Shown here in pieces: positions 28,107 through 37,418 of a stretch of DNA of 64,000 nucleotides. Source of the stretch: Mesorhizobium huakuii (lineage in GTDB: Bacteria > Pseudomonadota > Alphaproteobacteria > Rhizobiales > Rhizobiaceae); NCBI RefSeq assembly GCF_030160235.1, contig NZ_BSNY01000071.1, positions 124,001-188,000 of the forward strand, written 5' to 3'. The translations under genes were made by a program, and so were the position numbers. Numbering within the stretch: position 1 is the stretch's first letter; the number at the start of each line of letters is the position of its first letter. The notes below the pieces were generated by a model that made no database searches, was not told the origin of the DNA, and saw only the letters and a program-made list of their open reading frames with translations.

Positions 28107-29020
28107 TTCACGGCCCCCGCCGTCATGCCCATGATGAGATAGCGTTCCAGCGCGATGCCGATCACCGCCAGCGGCGCGATCGCGGCGGTGGCAAGGGCTG
28201 CCATCGACCACCAATTGATGCCTTGCGAGCCGGTCTGGCTCGCCACCATGACAGGAATGGTCTTGGCATCGGTCGAGGTCAGAAGGGCGGCGAAGAAATA
28301 CTCGTTCCAGCACAGCACCATCGCCAGGATGAAGGCGGCAACCATGCCCGGCAACGCGATCGGCATGACGATGCGGAAAAACGCGCCCCAGATCGACAGG
28401 CCATCGACGAGGGCTGCTTCTTCCAGCTCGACCGGGATCGAGTTGAACTGGTCGCGCATAATCCAGATGACGATCGGCAGCACCATCAGCGTATAGAGCA
28501 GGATCAGTCCGATGCGTGTGTCGAGCAGGCCGACTTCGCGGTAGAGCACCAGGAAGGGCAAAGCGAGCACCACGGGTGGCAGGATCAGCTGCGACAGGAA
28601 GAAGAAGGAGATATCCTCGTTCTTGAACCAGGCGAACTTGTAGCGGTAACGCGTGAGGCCGTAGGCGGCGAGGCTGCCGATGATGATGGCGAGGCTCGAC
28701 GCGCCGACCGAGGTGATGACCGAGTTCATGAAGCGCTTGAAGAACTCGTCACGCACCGTGGAGGTCTGGAAGATCGAATCCGGCGAGAGCCCGAGCGAAC
28801 GCCAGCCCTTCCAGTCCGGCTGGAAGTCGACGAAGGGGATCAGATGGCCTTGGGTGACGTCGACCGCCGATTTGAACGAGGTCGTTATCGTCCAGTAGAT
28901 CGGAAACAGGCAGATCAAGGCCCAGAACACCAGTGCGCCATAGATGAAGACGCGGCTGGTGATGAAGCTCGCCGGAGAGCGGATTTCGGAGACGGTGTAT
29001 TCGGTGGTCTGAACGCTCAT
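28103..29020 (-). CDS. Sugar ABC transporter permease, MalG type
   Basis: This 305-residue inner-membrane permease has six predicted helices. The EAA-loop reads ELEEAALVDGLSIWGAFFRI, followed by a conserved glycine, and contacts the ATPase. The CUT1 family imports di- and oligosaccharides or polyols. The ATG at 29020 (MSVQTTEYTV) is chosen because the upstream frame is antisense to other coding. It is 11 bases after the MalF-like gene. Confidence 0.92.
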   Translation of the reverse strand: MSVQTTEYTVSEIRSPASFITSRVFIYGALVFWALICLFPIYWTITTSFKSAVDVTQGHLIPFVDFQPDWKGWRSLGLSPDSIFQTSTVRDEFFKRFMNSVITSVGASSLAIIIGSLAAYGLTRYRYKFAWFKNEDISFFFLSQLILPPVVLALPFLVLYREVGLLDTRIGLILLYTLMVLPIVIWIMRDQFNSIPVELEEAALVDGLSIWGAFFRIVMPIALPGMVAAFILAMVLCWNEYFFAALLTSTDAKTIPVMVASQTGSQGINWWSMAALATAAIAPLAVIGIALERYLIMGMTAGAVK

Positions 29021-29031
29021 GATCCGGCCAC

Positions 29032-30153
29032 TCAATTGACGTTGCGCACGAAGCGGTTGGCAAGCTTCAACAGCCAGGTAACGAACACGACGATGATGAC
29101 CAGATAGGCCATCGCCAGCATGGTGCCGTAGCCGACATTGGAGCGGTCGCGGTATTCGCGGTAGATGAAGCTCGACACGGAATCGGTGGCGCCGCCAGGC
29201 CCGCCCGAGGTCACCGTGATGATGATGTCGGCCAGCTTCAGCTTGAAGATGATGCGCAGGATCACCGCCGTCACCGAAACCGGCAACATCAGCGGGAAGG
29301 TGACCTGCCAGAAGGTCTGCCAGGTGGTCGCGCCGTCGACCCGCGCGGCCTCCAGCACCTCGCGCGACATCGCCTGCAGGCCGGCGAGCAGCATGATCAT
29401 CATGAACGGGATGAAGGTCCAGGCATCCAGTATCATGATCGAGATGCGGGCGATGATTGGATCGGAGAAGAAGGCGGGATTGTCCCAGCCGAGATGGCGC
29501 GCCAGCGTTGCCGCCGGTCCGAACCGGTACTCCATCAGCGATTTGCCGATCATCCAGGACACCGCGACCGGGGACAGCATCAGCGGCATCAGGAAGACGA
29601 CGCGGAAGAATTTGCGCGCCCGGATCTGCGCGTTGAGCAGCAGCGCCAACCCGAAGGCGATGACATATTCGACCAGCACGGCGAGCACGTAGAGCACCAT
29701 GTTGAACAGCGCATTGCGATAGTAGGGATCGCTCAGCATCTGCCAGAAATTGTCGAGCCCGTTGAACCTGCGGCCGCTGAAGGAGGAGAGGTTCCAGTCG
29801 GTGAGCGCGATGTAGAAGCCGAACAGCGTCGGGAAGATCACCATGGCGATGGTGAACAGCAGCGCCGGCAGCAGGAACAGCGCGCGCTGGCCATCCTCGC
29901 CGCGTGTCAGCACCTGGCCGATGCCGAGTGCCACGCCCCACAGCACATAGGCGTAGACCACGGGACGCCATGTCTCGAAGCCGATCGTGTCGACCTCGCT
30001 CTTGTAGAGGATCTGGACAAGGATCGTTGCCAGCAGGCCAAGCGTTGCAGCGGCCATCACCGTCCAACCCAGGCGTTTGCGGCCTGGCGGTATCAGGTCG
30101 GATGGGACGGCGTTTGCCGGCCAATCATTGGTGGGCAAAATCTGGTCAGCCAC
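29032..30153 (-). CDS. Sugar ABC transporter permease, MalF type
   Basis: The 373-residue protein has about eight predicted helices, including extra N-terminal ones around residues 30-110. It carries the EAA loop EVLEAARVDGATTWQTFWQV. It is the first permease after the binding-protein gene, in the standard binding protein, MalF, MalG order of CUT1 operons on this strand. Confidence 0.92.
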   Translation of the reverse strand: MADQILPTNDWPANAVPSDLIPPGRKRLGWTVMAAATLGLLATILVQILYKSEVDTIGFETWRPVVYAYVLWGVALGIGQVLTRGEDGQRALFLLPALLFTIAMVIFPTLFGFYIALTDWNLSSFSGRRFNGLDNFWQMLSDPYYRNALFNMVLYVLAVLVEYVIAFGLALLLNAQIRARKFFRVVFLMPLMLSPVAVSWMIGKSLMEYRFGPAATLARHLGWDNPAFFSDPIIARISIMILDAWTFIPFMMIMLLAGLQAMSREVLEAARVDGATTWQTFWQVTFPLMLPVSVTAVILRIIFKLKLADIIITVTSGGPGGATDSVSSFIYREYRDRSNVGYGTMLAMAYLVIIVVFVTWLLKLANRFVRNVN

Positions 30154-30251
30154 GCGCCTTATCCGGTTGCAGTACGCACTTCGCGACCGGCGGTGCCGGC
30201 CAAGACAGGATCCGGCGGCTTTCGTCGCCGGACCCCAGGTTCAGGCTGCGA

Positions 30252-31919
30252 TCAGGCCAGGCCGAGCGAGGCCTTGTAGAGCTTGATCTGCTTTTCGCGA
30301 CCGATCTGGTCGGTGAGCTTTTCCCAGGCGGCGGCGATGGCATCGGCGCCTTCCTGTGCCTTCATCTTGCCGGCGAAGGTGTTGGCCAGAATGTCCTCGG
30401 CGGCGCTGTAGTACTGGAAGATGCCGGGGATGCGTGGCTCGATCGCCGCGTTCGGATGGTTGTAGCTGTCGCCTTCCGACTTCAGATACGAGGTGATGAA
30501 GGCCTCGTCGTAGCCGGCCGCCACCCATTCCGGAATGTCGAAGTGGGAATTGCGGTAGGGCTGGAAGCCGGACGGATACATCGCCGTCCAGATCGACAGG
30601 TCCTTGCCGCCGAGATGAGCGGCGGCGGACCATGCCGCCTTTTTCTTCTTCTCGTCCTTGTCGACGCGGGCCATGACGTAGACGCCCCAGCCCAGATAGG
30701 CGCAGTTCGGCGAATAGTTCGGCCCGCTGGCGAGCTTCTCCCATTTGCCGGTCTTGGAATTGTAGACGTCGTCCGAACCCGGCAGGATGGAGAAGCCGGT
30801 GACATCGCCGATGACCGACGAATCGTTGGTCTTGACGTTGGAGCCGATGTCGCCCCACCAGGGGATCATCGAACCGGTGCCGGCCAGGAACTGCTGGAAG
30901 CCGGTGGTGTTCGGGTCGGCGTTGATCTGGTCCGCCGGTTCCGACGGCAGCGCGTCGATCACGTCCTGGATGGCGCGCACCCAGGCCGGATTGTTGATGC
31001 GCGGCTTCATCGTGTCGGCGTCGAACAGCCAGGCCTTGTCGTCGGGATGCTTGGCATAGGCGGTGGCGCGGCTGCCGAGGAAATAGAAGCCGAAACCGCC
31101 CCATGGCTTGGGCGCGTCGAGATAGCCGTAAACGTCTTGGCCCTTGAATTTCTTGCCCTTGAGGAACTTGGTGACGGCCTGCACCTGCTGCCAGGTCTTC
31201 GGCACGCCCCATTCGCCTTCGCCGCCGCCGTCCTTCCACTGCTTGGCAAGCTCGGCATCGGCGAACACGTCGGTGCGGTAGTTGAAATTGTGCGTGTCGC
31301 CGTCGATGGTGACGCGATACTGCTTGCCGTCCCAGGTGCCGACCGGTGGCTTCAGATAGTTGACCAGATCGTCGAAATCGATCTGCTTCTTGACCCAGTC
31401 GGGCATCTCCGAGGTCAGGCCCTTGCCGCAGACATCGCCTTCGAAGGGCGCGCCCATCTCGATGATGTCGAAGTCGACGGTGCCGGTGGCGATCGACTGC
31501 TGCAGGCGGGCATTGTAGTCGGCTTGCGCCAGGTCGATCCAGCTGATCTTGGCGCCGGTATAGGCCTCCCACGGCTTCAGGAAGCCGCGGAACAGCACAT
31601 TGTGCAGGTTCTGGTTGTTGAGGCCCATGAATGTCAGCTCGACGCCGGCGAATTCGCCTTCCTTGACGTTGGCCTTGGTTGCCTCGAGGCAGAGTTCGCC
31701 GACCTTCTGGAAATCGGCATCGGTCGGCTGACCTTTGCCAACGCCGGGAATCTGCAGGATCTTCGAGCGCAGTTCGCTTGCGGCGGAGGCCGGACGCGTC
31801 AAGGCGCCGAGCCCGGCGCCGGATGCCGCCGCGATCGCGGCCATGCTGGCCGCACCCTTCAAGACGTCGCGCCGCGTGGCGCCGGCACGGACCAGCCTAT
31901 CGTAAAGACCTGTTCTCAT
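30252..31919 (-). CDS. Sugar ABC transporter substrate-binding protein with Tat signal
   Basis: The 555-residue protein begins with a twin-arginine export signal (ATRRDVLKGAASMAAIAAAS), so it is folded before export to the periplasm. It belongs to the large cluster of extracellular solute-binding proteins (family 1), about 100 residues longer than MalE. The size recalls the rhizobial glycerol-binding GlpV type. The substrate is unknown; context suggests a sugar or polyol. It heads the operon transcribed leftward through two permeases and the small membrane protein. Confidence 0.9.
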   Translation of the reverse strand: MRTGLYDRLVRAGATRRDVLKGAASMAAIAAASGAGLGALTRPASAASELRSKILQIPGVGKGQPTDADFQKVGELCLEATKANVKEGEFAGVELTFMGLNNQNLHNVLFRGFLKPWEAYTGAKISWIDLAQADYNARLQQSIATGTVDFDIIEMGAPFEGDVCGKGLTSEMPDWVKKQIDFDDLVNYLKPPVGTWDGKQYRVTIDGDTHNFNYRTDVFADAELAKQWKDGGGEGEWGVPKTWQQVQAVTKFLKGKKFKGQDVYGYLDAPKPWGGFGFYFLGSRATAYAKHPDDKAWLFDADTMKPRINNPAWVRAIQDVIDALPSEPADQINADPNTTGFQQFLAGTGSMIPWWGDIGSNVKTNDSSVIGDVTGFSILPGSDDVYNSKTGKWEKLASGPNYSPNCAYLGWGVYVMARVDKDEKKKKAAWSAAAHLGGKDLSIWTAMYPSGFQPYRNSHFDIPEWVAAGYDEAFITSYLKSEGDSYNHPNAAIEPRIPGIFQYYSAAEDILANTFAGKMKAQEGADAIAAAWEKLTDQIGREKQIKLYKASLGLA

Positions 31920-32141
31920 CGACTATTCCTCCCAGAATCAGTGTGAATGGCTGTGGCCACCTGTCGGACGCTGAAGCACGACGTGCTACCGGCTCGGATA
32001 CGATTTAGGCAGGACCCCACCCTGCGTGGATTGAAGTTCCGATTGCGGTTCGGTGCCGACATTTGGACCAGCGCCCGCCACTATTCTCGCAACCAAACGC
32101 CGTGTCAACGAGGACGGTTTTTATCTATAAGAGACCGACTT

Positions 32142-32154
32142 GCCCTGACAGGGC
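32142..32154. promoter_or_regulatory. Palindrome in the binding protein/ATPase divergent promoter
   Basis: GCCCTG-A-CAGGGC is a perfect 13-bp palindrome in the 285-base region 31920-32204. TATAAG lies about 20 bases upstream on the plus strand. It could be the operator for the rightward ATPase operon. The rest of the gap shows no gene. Confidence 0.35.
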
Positions 32155-32204
32155 GCGTTGGTTAGCTTCTGCGCCTACGGCCAGTTGGAGCCGGTGGGGG
32201 AGAG

Positions 32205-33260
<1,056 letters not shown>

Positions 33261-33287
33261 TCTCAAACGGACTTCACGAGGACTATC

Positions 33288-33740
33288 ATGCTCAAAGGCA
33301 TTAATCCGCTGCTCAATGCCGACGTGCTGCAGGCATTGCGGGCGATGGGCCATGGCGATGACCTGATCATCGCCGACACCAACTTCCCCTCCGATTCGGT
33401 GGCGCGCCAGACGGCGCTTGGCCGGCTGCTGCGCATCGATGCATCGGCCGCCGAGGTGGTCAAGGCAGTGCTGTCGCTCTATCCGCTGGATACGTTCGTC
33501 GACGACGCGGCCGCGCGCATGGAAATCGTCGGCAAGCCGGACGAGATCCCGCCCGTCCAGAAGGAAGTGCAAAAGGAAATCGACGCCGCCGAGGGCAAGT
33601 CGTGGCCGATGCTGCCGGTCGAGCGCTACGCCTTCTACGAGCGCGCCAAGCAGGCCTATTGCGTCATCCAGACGGGCGAACGCCGTTTTTACGGCTGCTT
33701 CGCCTTCCGCAAGGGCGTCATACCGCCGGATGCGGAGTAG
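33288..33740 (+). CDS. RbsD/FucU-family sugar mutarotase
   Basis: The 150-residue protein has the FucU signature: MLKGINPLLNADVLQALRAM, GHGDDLIIADTNFPS, and a C-terminal YGCFAFRKGVI. Family members interconvert anomers of fucose or ribose. FucU is favoured over RbsD by the length and the ADTNFP segment. It lies between the ATPase and the kinase, which fits supplying the correct anomer after uptake. Confidence 0.9.
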   Translation: MLKGINPLLNADVLQALRAMGHGDDLIIADTNFPSDSVARQTALGRLLRIDASAAEVVKAVLSLYPLDTFVDDAAARMEIVGKPDEIPPVQKEVQKEIDAAEGKSWPMLPVERYAFYERAKQAYCVIQTGERRFYGCFAFRKGVIPPDAE

Positions 33741-33744
33741 GGAC

Positions 33745-34674
33745 ATGGCAGCCGCAAAGCCTGTCGTCATATTGGGCGTCTTCGTCGCCGATACCGCCTA
33801 TCGCGCCGATCGCCAGCCGCGCATGGGCGAGACGATCCTCGGCAATTCGTTCAAGCTGGGCCCGGGCGGCAAAGGGTCGAACCAGGCGGTGGCCGCCGGC
33901 AAGCTCGGCGCCGACACCACCTTCCTGACCCGGCTTGGCGTCGATGCCTTCGCCGACATGGCCAAGCGGACCTGGCAGGACGCCGGCGTGAAAAGCGCCG
34001 TCATCGACACGCCGGACAGCTATACGGGCGCCGCCTACATCTTCGTAGAGGAGGGCAGCGGCAACAACGCCATCATCGTCAGCCCGGGTGCGGCCATGCT
34101 GATCTCGCCGGCAGATATAGAGGCCAATGCCGCCCTGATTCGTGGCGCCGGCGTCTTCGTAACCCAGCTCGAACAGCCAATCGACGCGGCGCTCAGGGCG
34201 CTGGAGATCGCGCGCGAGGCAGGGGTCACGACCATCCTCAATCCCGCCCCCGCGGCAAAGCTTCCCGACCGTATCTATACGCTCTGCGACTATCTCACGC
34301 CGAACGAGACCGAGACGGAGGAATTGACCGGACTGAAGGTCTCTTCGGTCGATGAGGCGCGCACCGCCGCCGGCAAGTTGCTCGAAAAGGGCGTCGGCAC
34401 GGTTATCGTCACGCTCGGCGACAAGGGCGCGCTGCTGCACTCGAAGGGACGCTCCGAGCATGTCCCGGCCATCAGCGCCGGGCCGGTGGTCGAAACCACC
34501 GGCGCGGGCGATGCCTTCAACGGCGGCTTCGCCGCAGCGCTGTCGCGAGGCGTTGAGCCGCTGCAAGCGGTGCGCTTCGCCTGTGCCGTCGCCGGCATTT
34601 CGGTGACACGGCCCGGCACCGCGCCGTCGATGCCGACGCTGCAAGAGGTCGAGGCACTGCTGGCGAAGGGTTGA
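33745..34674 (+). CDS. PfkB-family (ribokinase-like) sugar kinase
   Basis: The 309-residue kinase has the N-terminal GPGGKGSNQAVAAGKLGAD signature and the C-terminal GAGDAFNGG motif with catalytic Asp256. These match ribokinase more closely than fructokinase. It starts four bases after the mutarotase stop, so the two are cotranscribed. It likely phosphorylates the imported sugar, which the SIS protein could then isomerise. A hairpin follows the stop. Confidence 0.9.
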   Translation: MAAAKPVVILGVFVADTAYRADRQPRMGETILGNSFKLGPGGKGSNQAVAAGKLGADTTFLTRLGVDAFADMAKRTWQDAGVKSAVIDTPDSYTGAAYIFVEEGSGNNAIIVSPGAAMLISPADIEANAALIRGAGVFVTQLEQPIDAALRALEIAREAGVTTILNPAPAAKLPDRIYTLCDYLTPNETETEELTGLKVSSVDEARTAAGKLLEKGVGTVIVTLGDKGALLHSKGRSEHVPAISAGPVVETTGAGDAFNGGFAAALSRGVEPLQAVRFACAVAGISVTRPGTAPSMPTLQEVEALLAKG

Positions 34675-34705
34675 GACAATTGAGGCTCGCGGGGCTGCGG
34701 GCCTT

Positions 34706-34732
34706 AAGGGAAAGCGCATAGCGCTTTCCCTT
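34706..34732. terminator. Terminator-like hairpin after the PfkB kinase
   Basis: AAGGGAAAGCGC and GCGCTTTCCCTT form a perfect 12-bp stem with a three-base loop, 32 bases past the kinase stop. No T run follows, so termination strength is uncertain. Confidence 0.6.
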
Positions 34733-34758
34733 GGGAGTTGCGCCAAAGCAAAGAATTA

Positions 34759-34792
34759 GGCAGTTCGCCGTTCCGTTGACCGGCGAACTGCC
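34759..34792. terminator. Second intergenic hairpin between convergent genes
   Basis: GGCAGTTCGCCG (34759-34770) and CGGCGAACTGCC (34781-34792) are perfect 12-bp arms with a ten-base loop. It lies 31 bases beyond the end of the convergent exported-protein gene and may serve as its terminator. Confidence 0.55.
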
Positions 34793-34822
34793 CTGGACGT
34801 CTGTCGGCGACGGCCCGATCGG

Positions 34823-35341
34823 CTACTGCCTGACGTAGCAGCGCTTCCCGGTGTTGGGGGCGGGATCATCCTCAAACGAATCGTTGTCGCATTGGACGCC
34901 GTTGCGGAACACGTCCTGCGTGAACTGGCCGCGTGCCCCGTATCTTACCACCTTGCGGCCATAGAAATCGCAGAACTCGCCTTCTTCGGCACAGGCTACC
35001 CATCTCTCGCGGCGGGGTTCGTCGTAATTGTCATTCGACTGGTCCCGGCCCCGCATCACGATGAAACACGACTTTGCCTGGCCGGGCGCCGGATCGCCAA
35101 AAACGCGATTTGAACAGGGCACCGCGTCTCGGTCGATAAAGCGCGAGGTCGTGCGGCCCCGGGCGCCGTAGACCACTTCGGCGGGATACGGCAGACGGCA
35201 GATGCCGCCCTCGCGCGCGCATTGCTGCAGCCGGTCGGCCGACGCGGTCGCCGGGAAGAGAGCGGTGGCGACCGTCGTCGCGCCGCCCAGGTAGATGAGC
35301 GTGAATAATGTGCGCATAGGAATGTTTGGTGCGATTGACAC
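34823..35341 (-). CDS. Exported protein with two tandem cysteine domains
   Basis: The 172-residue product has an N-terminal export signal ending near TASADR. The mature part is two copies of a unit of about 55 residues: one reads CAREGGICRLP, VVYGARGRTTSR, GDPAPGQAKSCF. The other reads CAEEGEFCDFYG, VVRYGARGQFTQDVF, DDPAPNTGKRCYV. Four cysteines per copy suggest two disulfides each. No function is known to me. The GTG at 35341 is supported by GGAGGA seven bases ahead; an ATG eight codons in is the alternative. Confidence 0.8.
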   Translation of the reverse strand: MSIAPNIPMRTLFTLIYLGGATTVATALFPATASADRLQQCAREGGICRLPYPAEVVYGARGRTTSRFIDRDAVPCSNRVFGDPAPGQAKSCFIVMRGRDQSNDNYDEPRRERWVACAEEGEFCDFYGRKVVRYGARGQFTQDVFRNGVQCDNDSFEDDPAPNTGKRCYVRQ

Positions 35342-35545
35342 GATAAGTCCTCCATGCCGTTCAGGCAGCCTAATAATGCAGCTCCGCTACCTGCGAAATG
35401 AATCCAGCGCTTTGTGGGCAAATCCGCAAGTGGGATTCGCAACGTCAAACGCGGCTCAAGCCCGAGTCGTTCCAGGAACTCCTTCTCAGCCTATTGGAGT
35501 GGCGTCCCGTTTGCCAGATTGCCGCGCGGGCGTGGCTGTACTTTT

Positions 35546-35573
35546 GAAGCCGACTGCGAAAGCAGTCGGCTTC
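35546..35573. other. Strong hairpin in a 370-base gene-free stretch
   Basis: GAAGCCGACTGC and GCAGTCGGCTTC pair perfectly around a GAAA tetraloop. It lies between the cysteine-domain gene and tRNA-Asp (35342-35711). No T run follows and no gene was seen, so a structured RNA or a remnant element is possible. Confidence 0.5.
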
Positions 35574-35711
35574 ACGATTCGCGCGGCGGCGAATGATCAT
35601 CAACAGAAATAGGGCGCAAGAGCACGCGCCTTGGCACTTCATTCTGAAAGTGAATTCTGACAATTCATGTCGGCATTTCCCTGTTCCAAGGACTGGGATC
35701 CTTGAGGGAAA

Positions 35712-35788
35712 TGGCGCGAGTGACGGGGCTCGAACCCGCGACCTCCGGCGTGACAGGCCGGCACTCTAACCAACTGAGCTACACCCGC
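35712..35788 (-). tRNA. tRNA-Asp (anticodon GTC)
   Basis: The minus strand folds as a tRNA: acceptor GCGGGTG pairs with CACTCGC, the D-arm is GCTCAGTTGG, the anticodon loop is CTGTCAC with GTC, and the T-arm is GCGGGTTCGAGCCCCGT. The discriminator is G and CCA is encoded. All expected invariant bases are present. Confidence 0.97.
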
Positions 35789-35963
35789 GCATTGACGAGC
35801 ACGTGTCAGCCGTGTTCGTCGTTGGGGCGCTGGATAAGGGGTTCGCCACCGGGTGTCAAGCGCACCAAACCATCATAACAACAAACTGGAGAAGGTTTTT
35901 TGACAGCCGGCGTTTTGTTCGCAAATCGGGCCCGCGGACAGGGCGTCACCTGTTCATTTGGCC

Positions 35964-35992
35964 TTGCGAAGCCGGTCCCGACCGCTTAAAGG
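35964..35992 (+). promoter_or_regulatory. Possible promoter of tRNA-Val
   Basis: TTGCGA (35964-35969) and TAAAGG (35987-35992) are spaced 17 bases apart, ending 14 bases before the tRNA. The 217-base gap after tRNA-Asp holds nothing else that I recognise. Confidence 0.5.
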
Positions 35993-36005
35993 TCCGCGCC
36001 GGAGC

Positions 36006-36081
<76 letters not shown>

Positions 36082-36162
36082 TTCCAGCGTCGTCTTGAAA
36101 ATACGATTTGGGCCTTCCGGGAGGCAGGACGATGAACGCCTGTTGCTTCCGAGCACGGGAAC

Positions 36163-36354
36163 CTAGATCCGTTTGAAATCGGCAAGCCCCAAGCGTATCC
36201 GCTGGCCCTCCGCGAAGGCGAGAGCGAAAGACTCCAGGTCGAATGATCGGGTTAGTTCCTCGTCGCCGTCGACCACGCGGACGAACCATTCTCCGCAGGC
36301 TTCGATCACTTCAACGCAAGGGCAAACCTTGCCGTCTGGCATCACGCTATCCAT
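36163..36354 (-). CDS. Small conserved-looking hypothetical protein
   Basis: The 63-residue protein reads VCPCVEVIEACGEWFVRVVD then FDLESFALAFAEGQRIRLGL, a compact beta-beta-alpha-like fold of unknown role. The LESFALAFAEGQRIRLGL ending is a pattern I associate with small rhizobial proteins, from memory. The ATG at 36354 is preferred because GGAG lies six bases before it. ATG at 36366 is the alternative. It lies just after tRNA-Val, on the opposite strand. Confidence 0.6.
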   Translation of the reverse strand: MDSVMPDGKVCPCVEVIEACGEWFVRVVDGDEELTRSFDLESFALAFAEGQRIRLGLADFKRI

Positions 36355-36569
36355 CGCAAGCTCCATAGAAAGCAATGACGAAACACAGATTCTAGGACTC
36401 GTCCGGATGCGTTTTCAATATCAAATGTATGTCGGTACGATCACAGCCCTCCCAAGCCTGCCATCTCTCGCAAACAAGCCTTTCGCACTTTCCGACTTTG
36501 CCGATGGGAACGTTAGCAGGGCTTCGAAGTTTCTTGACCGCTAATGCGACCTTGCGCGGAGGGTGGCAA

Positions 36570-36773
36570 ATGAAGACGACAGTTGGACCGGATACCATCG
36601 ACGTGGCCAAGGCGGTCGAAACGTTGCTCACGGAGCATGACGGTCCTGCCTCTCTGTCGATGGCCGAATTTATCGAAGTGCTTCGTCAAAGAACGGGAAC
36701 GGACCGTTCTGACGCGGATTTGAAAGCCCTCGTCGCGAAGAAGGCGGCTGTGCTTGGTATCGTTATGGCTTGA
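36570..36773 (+). CDS. Small hypothetical protein
   Basis: The 67-residue protein is mostly helical by sequence (DTIDVAKAVETLLTEHDGP, then LSMAEFIEVLRQRTGTDRSD) with no recognised family. A strong ribosome binding site GGAGGG lies six bases before the ATG, which decides the start within a longer open frame. Both flanks are poor in genes. Moderate confidence that it is expressed. Confidence 0.55.
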   Translation: MKTTVGPDTIDVAKAVETLLTEHDGPASLSMAEFIEVLRQRTGTDRSDADLKALVAKKAAVLGIVMA

Positions 36774-36905
36774 GGACGGCCAAGTTCGGCTGCGCAGCTT
36801 GCACCCGGATGCTGTTGGCATATCGGCGCCTGCAAATGAGCCATTTCGGCGCCTTGTTTGCGCGGTGCAACCCAAGGCTGCCCGCAAGACTGAACAAGGC
36901 CGGCG

Positions 36906-37115
36906 CTACATCTTGTTCCGCCGCTTTTCGATAGCATAGGATGTCCAGCGGCAGCACATACCCGCGATCGATGTTGCGGCGCCACCAAACAGGCATACGG
37001 CAAGCACCGGGTCATGCGAGGCGCTTTTCCAGCTGACCACCGCCAGCAATAGGACGCTTACCGTCGAGACCACATAGCCGATACCTTTGAGCGTATGCGG
37101 CGAAACCTTGGCCAT
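36906..37115 (-). CDS. Small two-helix membrane protein
   Basis: The 69-residue product has two hydrophobic stretches (GIGYVVSTVSVLLLAVVSW and VLAVCLFGGAATSIAGMCC) and a basic tail ending EKRRNKM. No family is recognised. A GGGAGG site lies directly before a GTG-ATG pair; the ATG at 37115 is taken as start. It fits a small inner-membrane protein. Confidence 0.55.
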   Translation of the reverse strand: MAKVSPHTLKGIGYVVSTVSVLLLAVVSWKSASHDPVLAVCLFGGAATSIAGMCCRWTSYAIEKRRNKM

Positions 37116-37334
37116 CACACCCTCCCTTCACTCCAACGTTGAACATTTGTATCCGCGCCGGGTTCCGTTCGACGGTTGGCCATGCGGGAATCTTTTGCCT
37201 GTTCGCGCGCGATGGCTTTCGGCGCAATCGCAAGTGATGACCGTTGTCTTCCGCGATCACACCATAGGCTAACAGGGTCACGCGGTTCACAATACAATTG
37301 CAAGCGGTCGATTCCTCCGGGATGTAGCCACTCC

Positions 37335-37371
37335 AAAAGCCCGCCGCGGGTCGCTCCCGTGGCGGGTTTTT
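37335..37371 (+). terminator. Strong orphan Rho-independent terminator, possible end of a small RNA
   Basis: AAAGCCCGCCGCGGG pairs with CCCGTGGCGGGTTTTT around a TCGCT loop and ends in T5. No plus-strand gene ends nearby. CCTCC, a motif complementary to ribosome binding sites and common in single-stranded parts of rhizobial sRNAs, lies at 37314-37318. A small RNA ending here is plausible; its start is not determinable, with a weak TTGTCT/TAGGCT pair near 37244-37270. The 37119-37418 gap otherwise shows no gene. Confidence 0.7.
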
Positions 37372-37418
37372 CGTTGGTCAGGAGGTGCTGGCCACAAGGT
37401 GCGAGCTTCCCTCAGCGA

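Noticed and set aside
29904-31946. 680-codon plus-strand open frame
   Set aside because: Antisense to the binding protein and permease; no recognisable domain.
35295-35612. 105-codon plus-strand open frame
   Set aside because: No ribosome binding site, no domain, and it spans the GAAA hairpin; antisense in part to the exported-protein gene.
36392-36631. 79-codon minus-strand open frame
   Set aside because: Overlaps the small gene with a strong ribosome binding site on the other strand and has none of its own.
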